49,827 nt of DNA from an uncultured Gemella sp. (GTDB lineage: Bacteria > Bacillota > Bacilli > Staphylococcales > Gemellaceae). The notes below the pieces were generated by a model. The model did not search any database and had not been told where the DNA came from. It saw nothing but the letters and a program-made list of their open reading frames with translations. Shown one piece after another: positions 17,057-25,202 of the stretch. The translations under genes and the position numbers were made by a program. Location of the stretch: assembly GCF_900766305.1 (NCBI RefSeq), contig NZ_CAAFUZ010000024.1, positions 1-49,827 on the forward strand, read 5' to 3'. The first letter of the stretch is position 1, and each line of letters starts with the position of its first letter.

Positions 17057-18233
17057 TACCAAATTTTATTATTTGTATAGTATTTTATCTACAACAGCAC
17101 TATCATTCTTTAATCCGATTTTGTATATTTATCTGTTGTCAAAAGATTTCTCTTTTACTGAAGTTGGGCTATATCTATCAATTTTTTGGTTAGCGTCTTT
17201 TATGACTGAGCTTCCATGTGGAGCAATCACCGATAATATCGGAGCAAAAAATAGTATTCTTCTAAGTGTGATTTTTAGGGTTGTTGGATTAATATTGTTG
17301 CTTAGCAATAGTTTAATATTGTTATACATATCTGCAATATTATCTGCCATTGCAGAATCATTTCAATCTGGAACTTTAACAAGTTGGTTGGTCAATGTAA
17401 ACAATAAAAATAATGAAGAAATAGATATAGATAAAGTTCTTTCTAGAAGTTCACTATATTCACTATTTTTCTCAGCGGTAATAGGATTTATTAGTGCTAA
17501 GTACGTGTATGTATATTATAAAAGTTTGTCGATAATATTGAGTATGTCAATTTTTATTATTTCGTTTTTATTTACATATTTATTTATGCAAAAATTAGAA
17601 CAGACACAAAAAATATCTATTGAGAATTTAAAAGGTTCAATAGTTACGGTGAAAAATTCGTTAAAAGAAACACTTTATGTAAAAAGTAGCGTATTTCTTA
17701 TGATACTGTTTGTTATTCCTTCTATTTTAGATCTTGGACCATCAAATCAGTGGCAAGCTGTATTTGAAAAATTAGATGCTGATATTATCGGTTATGTTTG
17801 GGTAGGAATCTCAGTTAGTGGAATGTTAGGAAGTGTCATATACGAAAAATTATCAAATAAATTATCAAAGTTACGTATTTTATATTTCTTTGTAATTGTA
17901 AATCTTGGAATGCTATTAATGTTTATTTTTATTCAAAATGTATATGCTAAGTTTATACTATTCATGCTATTTATTGTATTTTTCACTTTAATGAGCATAC
18001 AGGTTAATGTATTTATGCATAAATATTTAGTAAAAAGTGATGAAAATAGGACTACTACAGTTTCTATATTTTATACTTTTGAATCTATCATTGTAGCAGT
18101 ATTATTATCTGTAAATGGAGTACTAACTGATAAGGTCGGAATAGAAAATACTTGGTTAGTCTTTATAGGAATGGTAGGGCTAGTTATTATATCATTTATG
18201 TTTGCAAAACTAAAAAAAAATAGAATTAAATAG
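17049..18233 (+). CDS. MFS transporter
   Basis: A 394-residue protein with 12 hydrophobic helices. The loop 2-3 motif reads GAITDNIGAKNSILLSVIFRVVG and there is ASFMTELPCGA in helix 2, as in the MFS_1 group of putative drug or metabolite exporters. It is translationally coupled to the DUF2087 gene and probably under the homopolymer-spaced promoter. Substrate unknown. Confidence 0.8.
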   Translation: MNNTKFYYLYSILSTTALSFFNPILYIYLLSKDFSFTEVGLYLSIFWLASFMTELPCGAITDNIGAKNSILLSVIFRVVGLILLLSNSLILLYISAILSAIAESFQSGTLTSWLVNVNNKNNEEIDIDKVLSRSSLYSLFFSAVIGFISAKYVYVYYKSLSIILSMSIFIISFLFTYLFMQKLEQTQKISIENLKGSIVTVKNSLKETLYVKSSVFLMILFVIPSILDLGPSNQWQAVFEKLDADIIGYVWVGISVSGMLGSVIYEKLSNKLSKLRILYFFVIVNLGMLLMFIFIQNVYAKFILFMLFIVFFTLMSIQVNVFMHKYLVKSDENRTTTVSIFYTFESIIVAVLLSVNGVLTDKVGIENTWLVFIGMVGLVIISFMFAKLKKNRIK

Positions 18234-18250
18234 TTTAATTATTGATTCTA

Positions 18251-18292
18251 AAAATCTTCGATATAGGAAAATCTATATTGAAGATTTTTTTT
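18251..18292 (+). terminator. Terminator after the MFS gene
   Basis: Stem AAATCTTCGATATAG / CTATATTGAAGATTT with one mismatch and a 6-base loop, followed by a T-run. Confidence 0.85.
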
Positions 18293-18377
18293 AGTAAAGG
18301 TGAACAATTGATATTGCTTATTAATTAGATTAATAGTAAAATAATTAGTATAAACTTATATACAAGGAGTTCATATT

Positions 18378-20570
18378 GTGAAAAAATACAAATTATCAAT
18401 ATTATTAGCAAGTGCAGTATTAGGAGGAGCAGGTGCGACTTACCTATCTGCAGAAGTAAATGAAGTTTCTGCGGCTGAAGTAAAAACAGAAGTAGTAACG
18501 CCTGCTACTACAATAGATAAAAACGAAGGTACACCAGCAGGAGCAACTGTGCCAGCAGCTCAAGTAACAGCACCTAAAGAAGTAAAAAACATAGGTGAAG
18601 TGCAAGGAGAAAGTCATCAAAGTCCATTAGTAGGAAAAGAAGTAGTTATAAATAATGTCGTAGTAACTAAGACTGATGAAGGCAAAGGTTTCTATGTTCA
18701 AGATAAAGTTTCTGATAACAATCCAAGAACATCTGATGCAGTTTTCGTTGCTTCAAAAGAAAAAGTTGTTTCAGGTGATTTATTAAGAGTTCAAGGAACT
18801 GTTAAAGAAGGTTATATGGAAGAATACTCTGTAAAACCGGGGCAAACTTTCAAGAAACCAGCAGGTAGCTTAACAGTTACTCAAATCATTAACGCTACTA
18901 TAACAAAATTAGGAAAAGCAGAATTACCAAAAGCATTAAATATTTCAGAAAAAATGCCTAAAGATGTAGTGGATAATACACCAACTAAATATAATCCAGA
19001 AACTGAAGCACTAGACTACTGGGAAAGTCTAGAGGGGATGCTTGTAGAAGTAACAAAACCAAAAGTTACTGGTCCACAATATAAAGGTGATATTTATGTA
19101 TTACCGGGAGATTATAAAGGTCAAAAACTTAACAATATCGGTGGGGTTAACCTTCGTCCAGGTGTTCAAAATACAGAAGTTATACCTGTAAGTGTGGGAA
19201 ATGACTTTGTTGCAAAAGCAAAAGACTACTTTAATGAAAATATTTCAGGTGTAGTTACTTATAGAAATAAAACATACAAAATTGATCGAGCTACTGTACC
19301 CGAACTTCAAGATGGTGGATTAAAACGTGAAGTATCAAAAATTTATCCTTCAGAAGATAAATTAACTATAGCTTCATACAACATTGAAAACTTCTCAGCT
19401 AATAATAGTGGTCACGATGAAACACCAGAGGAAAAAGTTGATAAGATTGCTAATTCATTTATTAAGGAAGTTCACAGTCCTGATATTATTACTCTAATCG
19501 AAGTTCAAGATAACAATGGTGGAGTTAATGATGGAACTGTTGATGGAGTTAAGAGTGGGGAGAAATTAGCTCAAAGAATTAAGAGTCTTGGTGGACCAGA
19601 TTATAAATACACTGAAATAGCTCCAGTTGATGGGAAAGATGGTGGGAAACCAGGTGCTAACATTAGGGTAGCTTACTTATACAATCCTAAGAGAGTAACT
19701 CTAATTGGTAAAGAAAAAGGTGGAAGTGAAGAAGCAGCACGTTTTGTAAATGGACACCTTGAGAAAAATCCAGCTAGAGTTGATCCAACAAGTGTTCACT
19801 TTGAAAAAGTAAGAAAATCATTAGCTGCTGAATTTGAATTTAAAGGTGAGAGAATAGTAGTAATCGCAAATCACTTAAAATCAAAACTAGGAGACGATGC
19901 AATCTATGGTTCTAACCAACCATCAGTAGAAAATACAAAAGCAAAACGTATTGAAGAAGCTAAAATTCTTAATGCCTTCATTAAAGAAGGATTACGTCAA
20001 AATCCTAACTTAAAATTTGTTCTTACTGGAGACTTCAATGATTTTGAATTCTCAGATAGTGTAAAAACAATCGTAGGAAATGAACTTGTTAACTTAATGG
20101 CTGAACATGAACAAGGGGACAGATATTCATACTTCTACCGTGGAAGCAACCAAAGTTTAGACAATATTTTAATTTCTAAAAATATCAAGGATAAAGTAGT
20201 ATTCTCTCCTGTACATATTAATGCTTCGTTTATGGAAGAGCATGGACGCGCTTCTGACCATGATCCTGTAGTTGTTCAAATCGACTTTAGTAAACCAACA
20301 GCTCCAGTATCACCAGAGGTAAAACCAGAACCAGGTATTACTCCAAACAAAGAGGATAAAAAAGATAACTCTACATCTCAAAATTTAGGAGTAGTTGCAA
20401 CAGAAACTGGAAGTGTAGCTAACGGAGACACTCCTAAATCAAATGTAAAAGTAGCTACACCAGCTAAAAGTGTACTTCCAAAAACAGGATTAGATACTTC
20501 TAGCTCATTAGTATTTGCTGGAATCAGTGCGATGATGGCATTCTTCTTAGGAAGAAAAAAACGTAACTAA
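18378..20570 (+). CDS. LPXTG cell-wall-anchored nuclease (SpnA/SsnA-like)
   Basis: A 730-residue surface protein. Signal peptide at about 1-34; an OB-fold of the YhcR type (about 75-200; VGKEVVINNVVVTK, GFYVQDKV, SGDLLRVQGTV); an endonuclease/exonuclease/phosphatase domain (about 325-645) with SYNIENF, IEVQDNNG, catalytic His in IANHLKSK, GDFNDF and ASDHDPVVVQI. The C-terminus has LPKTG at residue 700, a hydrophobic segment and RKKRN. This is the layout of streptococcal SpnA and SsnA, metal-dependent DNases that degrade neutrophil extracellular traps. GTG 18378 is chosen because AAGGAG lies 8 bases upstream. DNase activity is inferred from the intact catalytic residues. Confidence 0.88.
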   Translation: MKKYKLSILLASAVLGGAGATYLSAEVNEVSAAEVKTEVVTPATTIDKNEGTPAGATVPAAQVTAPKEVKNIGEVQGESHQSPLVGKEVVINNVVVTKTDEGKGFYVQDKVSDNNPRTSDAVFVASKEKVVSGDLLRVQGTVKEGYMEEYSVKPGQTFKKPAGSLTVTQIINATITKLGKAELPKALNISEKMPKDVVDNTPTKYNPETEALDYWESLEGMLVEVTKPKVTGPQYKGDIYVLPGDYKGQKLNNIGGVNLRPGVQNTEVIPVSVGNDFVAKAKDYFNENISGVVTYRNKTYKIDRATVPELQDGGLKREVSKIYPSEDKLTIASYNIENFSANNSGHDETPEEKVDKIANSFIKEVHSPDIITLIEVQDNNGGVNDGTVDGVKSGEKLAQRIKSLGGPDYKYTEIAPVDGKDGGKPGANIRVAYLYNPKRVTLIGKEKGGSEEAARFVNGHLEKNPARVDPTSVHFEKVRKSLAAEFEFKGERIVVIANHLKSKLGDDAIYGSNQPSVENTKAKRIEEAKILNAFIKEGLRQNPNLKFVLTGDFNDFEFSDSVKTIVGNELVNLMAEHEQGDRYSYFYRGSNQSLDNILISKNIKDKVVFSPVHINASFMEEHGRASDHDPVVVQIDFSKPTAPVSPEVKPEPGITPNKEDKKDNSTSQNLGVVATETGSVANGDTPKSNVKVATPAKSVLPKTGLDTSSSLVFAGISAMMAFFLGRKKRN

Positions 20571-20587
20571 TTATTATTGAATAATTT

Positions 20588-20650
20588 GTAGAGAGATGAC
20601 TCAAGAAATTTGATTAAAATAAATCATTATTCTTGGGTCATTTTTATTTT
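20588..20650. repeat. Dispersed hairpin repeat, copy 2 (terminator of the nuclease gene)
   Basis: Imperfect hairpin GATGACTCAAGAA / TTCTTGGGTCATTTTTATT with an inner AAT-rich stem, 18 bases after the nuclease stop. The outer arms resemble those of the hairpins at 15716 and 45467. Confidence 0.65.
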
Positions 20651-20751
20651 TTTATGAAAAATAAGTTAAAGTAAGTATATCATTAGAGAAAAAAGTCGAA
20701 ATATGATAAAATTTTATAGTTAAGCAAAATAATGATTGAGAGGTGTTGATC

Positions 20752-21132
20752 ATGAAAACAGTGTTATTTATTGATAATCTTGAAGTATTTGCTAATCATG
20801 GATTATTCGAAGAAGAGAATAAATTGGGTCAGAAGTTTATTTTTGATATAGAATGTGAGCTTAATTATAAGAAAGCTATGTTCAGTGATGAAATGACAGA
20901 TAGTATTAGTTATGCAGATATTGCTGAAGTTGTAGTGAAAACTGCTACGACTAATACATTTAATTTACTTGAAAGATTAGCCGGAGAAATTTTAAAAAAT
21001 ATTTTCACAGAATTTTCTCAAATAGAAAATATTAAATTAAAAATCAATAAACCAGGAGCACCGATAAAATATCATTTTGAAAAATGTGGTGTGGAAGTAG
21101 AAGTATCACGTGAGGAGTTTGGTAACTTATAA
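20752..21132 (+). CDS. folB: Dihydroneopterin aldolase
   Basis: A 126-residue FolB: VLFIDNLEVFANHGLFEEENKLGQKFIFDIE carries the conserved pterin-site region with HGLF.EE, and IKLKINKPGAPI ends with the substrate lysine. It cleaves dihydroneopterin to 6-hydroxymethyl-dihydropterin. ATG 20752, 8 bases after GAGAGG, is preferred to TTG 20743, which overlaps the RBS. The stop overlaps the folK start by one base. Confidence 0.93.
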   Translation: MKTVLFIDNLEVFANHGLFEEENKLGQKFIFDIECELNYKKAMFSDEMTDSISYADIAEVVVKTATTNTFNLLERLAGEILKNIFTEFSQIENIKLKINKPGAPIKYHFEKCGVEVEVSREEFGNL

Positions 21133-21605
21133 TGATTATACTAGCGCTAGGAACTAATATTGAGCCAAGAGAACAGTATTTAAAAGATGCTTTAACAAAA
21201 ATAGAAGAAAATAATCTCAAGATTATTTTGAAAAGTAGTATCTACGAAACACCAGCATGGGGTGGGGTAGCTGATCAAAACTTTTTAAATATGTGTATAG
21301 AAATAGAAACTGAACTAGAAGCATATAAATTGCTAGATACGATTCAAAAAATAGAACTTGAATTAGGTCGAGTTCGTAAGGAACACTGGGGTAATAGGAC
21401 AATTGACATCGATATAATCTCATTTAATGAATTAATTTTTAATGATGAGAGGTTAATTGTTCCACATAAATATATTCATGATAGAAACTTTGTTTTAGCC
21501 CCTTTAGTAGAAATGTACGGTAGTATAGATATAGCTGGAAAAAATATAGAAAAATCATTAGAGAAAATAACAGAACCCATAAGTGTATATAAAGAAAAAT
21601 TGTAA
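21132..21605 (+). CDS. folK: 2-amino-4-hydroxy-6-hydroxymethyldihydropteridine pyrophosphokinase
   Basis: A 157-residue HPPK: LALGTNIEPREQYLKDAL at the start, YETPAWGGVADQNFLNM, and the signature WGNRTIDIDI with the Mg-binding aspartates, then PHKYIHDRNFVLAPL. It pyrophosphorylates the FolB product for folate synthesis. It overlaps folB by one base and precedes dusB by 16 bases, as in the Bacillus folate operon. Dihydropteroate synthase (folP) is not in this window. Confidence 0.94.
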   Translation: MIILALGTNIEPREQYLKDALTKIEENNLKIILKSSIYETPAWGGVADQNFLNMCIEIETELEAYKLLDTIQKIELELGRVRKEHWGNRTIDIDIISFNELIFNDERLIVPHKYIHDRNFVLAPLVEMYGSIDIAGKNIEKSLEKITEPISVYKEKL

Positions 21606-21621
21606 AAAGAAAGGATAAAGA

Positions 21622-22629
21622 ATGTTTAAAATTAGAGAAGTAGAAATTCCAAATAGAGTTGTTTTAGCACCTATGGCAGGTGTATGTAATGCTGCATTCC
21701 GTCTAACAGCAAAAGAATTCGGTGCAGGATTAGTTTGTGCTGAGATGGTAAGTGATAAAGCTATTTTATTTAATAATAAAAAAACGATGAATATGTTATA
21801 TATCGATCCAAGAGAACGTCCACTAAGTTTACAAATCTTCGGAGGGGAAATTGAAACATTAGTAGAAGCGGCGAAGTATGTTGATAAAAATACTGAAGCT
21901 GATATTATTGATTTAAATATGGGATGTCCGGTACCGAAAATTACTAAAGTTGATGCTGGTAGTAAATTACTTCTTGATCCAGATAAGGTATATGAAGTAA
22001 TTGCAAGATTAGTAGACTCTGTTTCTAAGCCTGTAACTGTAAAAATGCGTATGGGATGGGATGATGAGCATATTTATATAATGGATAACGCTAGAAATGC
22101 AGAGCGTGCAGGAGCAAGTGCTATTGCTATCCACGGTAGAACAAAAGTTCAAATGTACAGTGGTAAAGCTAACTGGGATGTTATTCGTGATGTGAAAAAA
22201 GAACTGAAGATTCCAGTAATTGGTAATGGAGATGTAACTACACCAGAACTTGCGAAAAAGATGTTAGATGATACTAATTGTGATGCGGTAATGATAGGAC
22301 GTGCAGCATTAGGAAATCCTTGGATGTTATATCGTACTGTTAAATATCTAGAAACTGGTGAATTAACAGAAGAGCCAAGTCCAAGAGAAAAAATTGACGT
22401 TTGTCTACTTCATTTAAGAAGACTTATGGAAATTAAACCTGAAAGAGTAGCTGTACACGAAATGAGAAAACATGCTGCATACTACATGAAGGGGATTAAA
22501 GGTGGAGCAAAAGTTAAAAAAGAATTAAATACTTTAAACTCATATGCAGAAATGGAAAATCTATTTGGAGAATTCCTAGATTATCTTGAATCAGGAATTG
22601 CTACTCCTAAAAAAGAAATAATCATTTAA
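21622..22629 (+). CDS. dusB: tRNA-dihydrouridine synthase
   Basis: A 335-residue FMN TIM-barrel enzyme: APMAGVCNAAFR, GGEIETL, catalytic Cys in NMGCPVPKITKVDAGSKLL, VTVKMRMGWDDEH, HGRTKVQMYSG, NGDVTTPE and IGRAALGNPW. It reduces uridines in the tRNA D-loop using NAD(P)H. It follows folK as in Bacillus subtilis, where dusB (yacF) ends the folate operon. RBS AAAGGA precedes the ATG. Confidence 0.93.
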   Translation: MFKIREVEIPNRVVLAPMAGVCNAAFRLTAKEFGAGLVCAEMVSDKAILFNNKKTMNMLYIDPRERPLSLQIFGGEIETLVEAAKYVDKNTEADIIDLNMGCPVPKITKVDAGSKLLLDPDKVYEVIARLVDSVSKPVTVKMRMGWDDEHIYIMDNARNAERAGASAIAIHGRTKVQMYSGKANWDVIRDVKKELKIPVIGNGDVTTPELAKKMLDDTNCDAVMIGRAALGNPWMLYRTVKYLETGELTEEPSPREKIDVCLLHLRRLMEIKPERVAVHEMRKHAAYYMKGIKGGAKVKKELNTLNSYAEMENLFGEFLDYLESGIATPKKEIII

Positions 22630-22668
22630 TGCATTGAATTATTAATTCTATTAAATAAAAAAATTCTG

Positions 22669-22706
22669 AAAAGAGGTTATACAAATGTTAGTATAACCTC
22701 TTTTTT
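22669..22706 (+). terminator. Terminator of the folB-folK-dusB operon
   Basis: Perfect 14-bp stem AAAAGAGGTTATAC / GTATAACCTCTTTT with an 8-base loop and T-run. Confidence 0.9.
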
Positions 22707-22885
22707 ATAGTTAAGAAATAAATATTAAAAATATTTCCAAAATCATATAAATATTGAAAATTAGAGGTTTCTAAAGTGTTATTTAAACTAGTAGGTCTAT
22801 AGGACTTAAAAATAATTAAATTGTGAATGAAGGTTGGGGAGTGGCAAACTTTAAAAAAGTAGCTAGAAAATAATAATTCAATGTG

Positions 22886-22916
22886 TTATAATTAAGAAAA
22901 AAGAAAACGTTTTAAA
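22886..22916 (+). promoter_or_regulatory. Promoter of the pyruvate-kinase-like gene with cre-like site
   Basis: TATAAT at 22886-22891, followed 11 bases later by the palindromic GAAAACGTTTTA (22903-22914), which overlaps the expected transcription start. It resembles a CcpA cre box. The rest of the 22707-22933 spacer is AT-rich with no gene seen. Confidence 0.45.
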
Positions 22917-22933
22917 AGGTGAGGTAGTTATAT

Positions 22934-24085
22934 ATGACTAGAAAGGCAAAAATTATAGCAACTTTGGGAAATAGTACAGAGGGAATATTAGAGGAGATTG
23001 TTGCTAAAGGTGCGGATGCTGTATTAATTGATACATATTATGGAAGTAAAGAAGAGTGCATTGATAGAATTAATAAAATAAAAGAATTAAGAGACAAATT
23101 AGATAAAAATACTGCAATAATTTATGACTTAGATCATATTTATGCGGAAAGTAAATATAAGTTAATTAAAATAGAAGAAGAAAATGTTCATTTTGCTTGT
23201 CAACATGATGTTGATTTTGTTGCTTGTCCATTTGTTAGTAATCTAGATGAAATCCGAAAAGTAAAAGACATATTGCAAGTTCAAGGGAAAAAAGATATTG
23301 GATTAATAGTGAAAATTGACTGTAAAGAAGCTTATGAAAATATAGATGAAATAATTCAATTTGCTGATTCTATTATGATTAATAGGGATGAACTTGGTAT
23401 GGAACTTCCGTATGAAAATCTACCGAGTATTCAAAAAGAAATTATTAGAAAAGCTAATGATGCAACTGTAGAGGTAATCTTAACAACTCAAATGTTACAT
23501 TCTATGATTTATAACCCTAGACCAACACGTGCTGAAGTTTCTGATGTGGCGAATGCGGTTATCGATGGCGTAGATGCAATAATGTTAATAGAAGAAACAG
23601 CTACAGGTAATTATCCAAAAGAGGCTTTACAAACAGTTGATAAAATCATAAGCTATATCGAAACTCAAGATATAGTCCTTGAAGATGAAGACGATGAGTA
23701 TAAAAATCATAAGATGGATATTGCGCATGCAATATCACTATCAACAAAATATTTACTTGATTCACTAGATGTGAATAACATTGTTACATATACTAAATCA
23801 GGTAGTACTGCAAAATTTATAGCAAGATATAGACCAAAAGTTCAGATCTTGGCAGTAGTTCCATCGAAACAAAAAGCTAGAAAATTAGCATTAACAAGAG
23901 GTGTTACTACTTTTATTGAAGAAAGAACACTACCAATGGAAGAAATGCTAAGTTTGGCACCAAAATTTGCTAAAGAATCAGGTTTAGCGAAAGAGGGAGA
24001 TTATATTTTAATTACAGCTGGACAACCAGATCTTGGAAAAGATAATGTACCACCAACTGATTTCGTAAATATAAGACAAGTTTAA
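22934..24085 (+). CDS. Pyruvate-kinase-like protein lacking the catalytic B domain
   Basis: A 383-residue relative of pyruvate kinase (usual 470-590). The barrel start KAKIIATLGNST, NRDELGMELP, TTQMLHSMIYNPRPTRAEVS, DVANAVIDGVDAIMLIEETA and the whole allosteric C domain (NIVTYTKSGSTAKFIARYRP) are recognisable. The canonical RLNFSHG is replaced by VLIDTYYGS, DTKGPEIR by YDLDHIYAES, LSGETA by LIEETA, and the B (lid) domain of about 100 residues is missing. Loss of the arginine, asparagine and serine that bind substrate and K+ argues against normal kinase activity. It stands alone between two terminators. A sensor or regulatory role is inference. Confidence 0.78.
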   Translation: MTRKAKIIATLGNSTEGILEEIVAKGADAVLIDTYYGSKEECIDRINKIKELRDKLDKNTAIIYDLDHIYAESKYKLIKIEEENVHFACQHDVDFVACPFVSNLDEIRKVKDILQVQGKKDIGLIVKIDCKEAYENIDEIIQFADSIMINRDELGMELPYENLPSIQKEIIRKANDATVEVILTTQMLHSMIYNPRPTRAEVSDVANAVIDGVDAIMLIEETATGNYPKEALQTVDKIISYIETQDIVLEDEDDEYKNHKMDIAHAISLSTKYLLDSLDVNNIVTYTKSGSTAKFIARYRPKVQILAVVPSKQKARKLALTRGVTTFIEERTLPMEEMLSLAPKFAKESGLAKEGDYILITAGQPDLGKDNVPPTDFVNIRQV

Positions 24086-24108
24086 AAATACATATTTTCA
24101 TAATGTTA

Positions 24109-24143
24109 AGAAATCGAACTATGTAAAAGTTCGATTTCTTTTT
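24109..24143 (+). terminator. Terminator of the pyruvate-kinase-like gene
   Basis: Perfect stem AAGAAATCGAACT / AGTTCGATTTCTT with a 7-base loop, followed by TTT. Confidence 0.88.
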
Positions 24144-24290
24144 ATGTATATCAAGAAAGACTCAGGTATTCGTTATAAATTTTAGTGTGTAAGAGAGAAT
24201 TCTTTTTAAAGAAATTTTAGAAAAACTATGATATAATCTAATGTGGAGTTTAGATATGTAAACATAAATTTTTAGAAAGGAATATTTTTT

Positions 24291-25151
24291 ATGAATAATA
24301 ATAAATCTTTACTAAGTAAAATTGTAAAGTATGTCTTAATGCTTTTATTTGTAGTTGGTGGAGTGTTTGGAATATATTCTTACATGAATAAGAATTCCGT
24401 TGAACCACAGGTTCGAGTTGAGCAAAAAGTAGACTCTACACAATCTAAGGAAGAACCTAAGAAAAATGATGAATATGTAGTAGATCAAGCTGAGAAAGAT
24501 TATTTAGCTAATAAGTTTAAAGACTTAAAAACAACAAATAATGAGGTTATCGGTTATATGTATGTTCCTGGTGATGGTAAGGATTCGCTTAAAGAACCAA
24601 TTTTACAAACAACTAATAACTCTAAGTATTTAGAGTATGGAATTGATAATAAACCAGCTCCATTTATCGGTGCAGTTTTTATGGATTTTGAAAACAAACC
24701 AGGTTTAGATCAAAGCGATGTGAAATGGGTATTTGGACATGCTCGTGCGGGAATTGAGGAGAAGAAAATAACATTGGATACGAGAGTATTCAACAATATG
24801 AACTGGTTTGCTAAAAAAGATTATTTTGACAGTCATAGAGTTGTAGTTATGGAAACTCCGGAAAGAAAATACTATTATGAAGTAACAGGGGTTAAAGTGG
24901 TTCATGAAGATACTAATCTGTATCAGATACCGACAACTGCTGATAAGAAAGATGAATTTATAAGTTTATTTAAAAACGGGGCAAGAAACTGGTTAGAGAA
25001 TACGAAAATATCTGGTGAGGATAATATGACAGTATTTGCTACTTGTCGTTTAGATGATGTATCACTAAGAACATTAGTATTAGCTAGACAGGTTCCAGAT
25101 AAAGAATTAAAAGAATTCTTAGAAAAAAATAAAGAATTATTAAATAGTTAA
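24291..25151 (+). CDS. srtB: Class B sortase
   Basis: A 286-residue cysteine transpeptidase with an N-terminal membrane anchor (residues about 12-30). Class B features: NNEVIGYMYVPGD, EPILQTTNNSKYLEYG, GAVFMDFEN, an extra helix region between beta-6 and beta-7, and the catalytic triad His150 (VFGHARAG), Cys252 (VFATCRLDD) and Arg260 (SLRTLVLA). It attaches substrate proteins to peptidoglycan. The two LPXTG proteins in this window carry class A-type signals, so its own substrate is not visible nearby. It is monocistronic, with an extended -10 (TGATATAAT) upstream at about 24229. Confidence 0.85.
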   Translation: MNNNKSLLSKIVKYVLMLLFVVGGVFGIYSYMNKNSVEPQVRVEQKVDSTQSKEEPKKNDEYVVDQAEKDYLANKFKDLKTTNNEVIGYMYVPGDGKDSLKEPILQTTNNSKYLEYGIDNKPAPFIGAVFMDFENKPGLDQSDVKWVFGHARAGIEEKKITLDTRVFNNMNWFAKKDYFDSHRVVVMETPERKYYYEVTGVKVVHEDTNLYQIPTTADKKDEFISLFKNGARNWLENTKISGEDNMTVFATCRLDDVSLRTLVLARQVPDKELKEFLEKNKELLNS

Positions 25152-25155
25152 TAAT

Positions 25156-25194
25156 AAGAGGCACAACGTAAAAATTATACGTTATGCCTCTTTT
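25156..25194. terminator. Bidirectional terminator between srtB and an MFS gene
   Basis: Stem AAGAGGCA / TGCCTCTT extended by AACGTA / TACGTT, followed by TTTT. It separates convergent genes. Confidence 0.85.
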
Positions 25195-25202
25195 GGTTTA
25201 TA

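Noticed and set aside
20743..20751. Longer folB start at TTG
   Set aside because: The TTG overlaps the region just after the GAGAGG, leaving no spacing; the ATG three codons later is correctly spaced.
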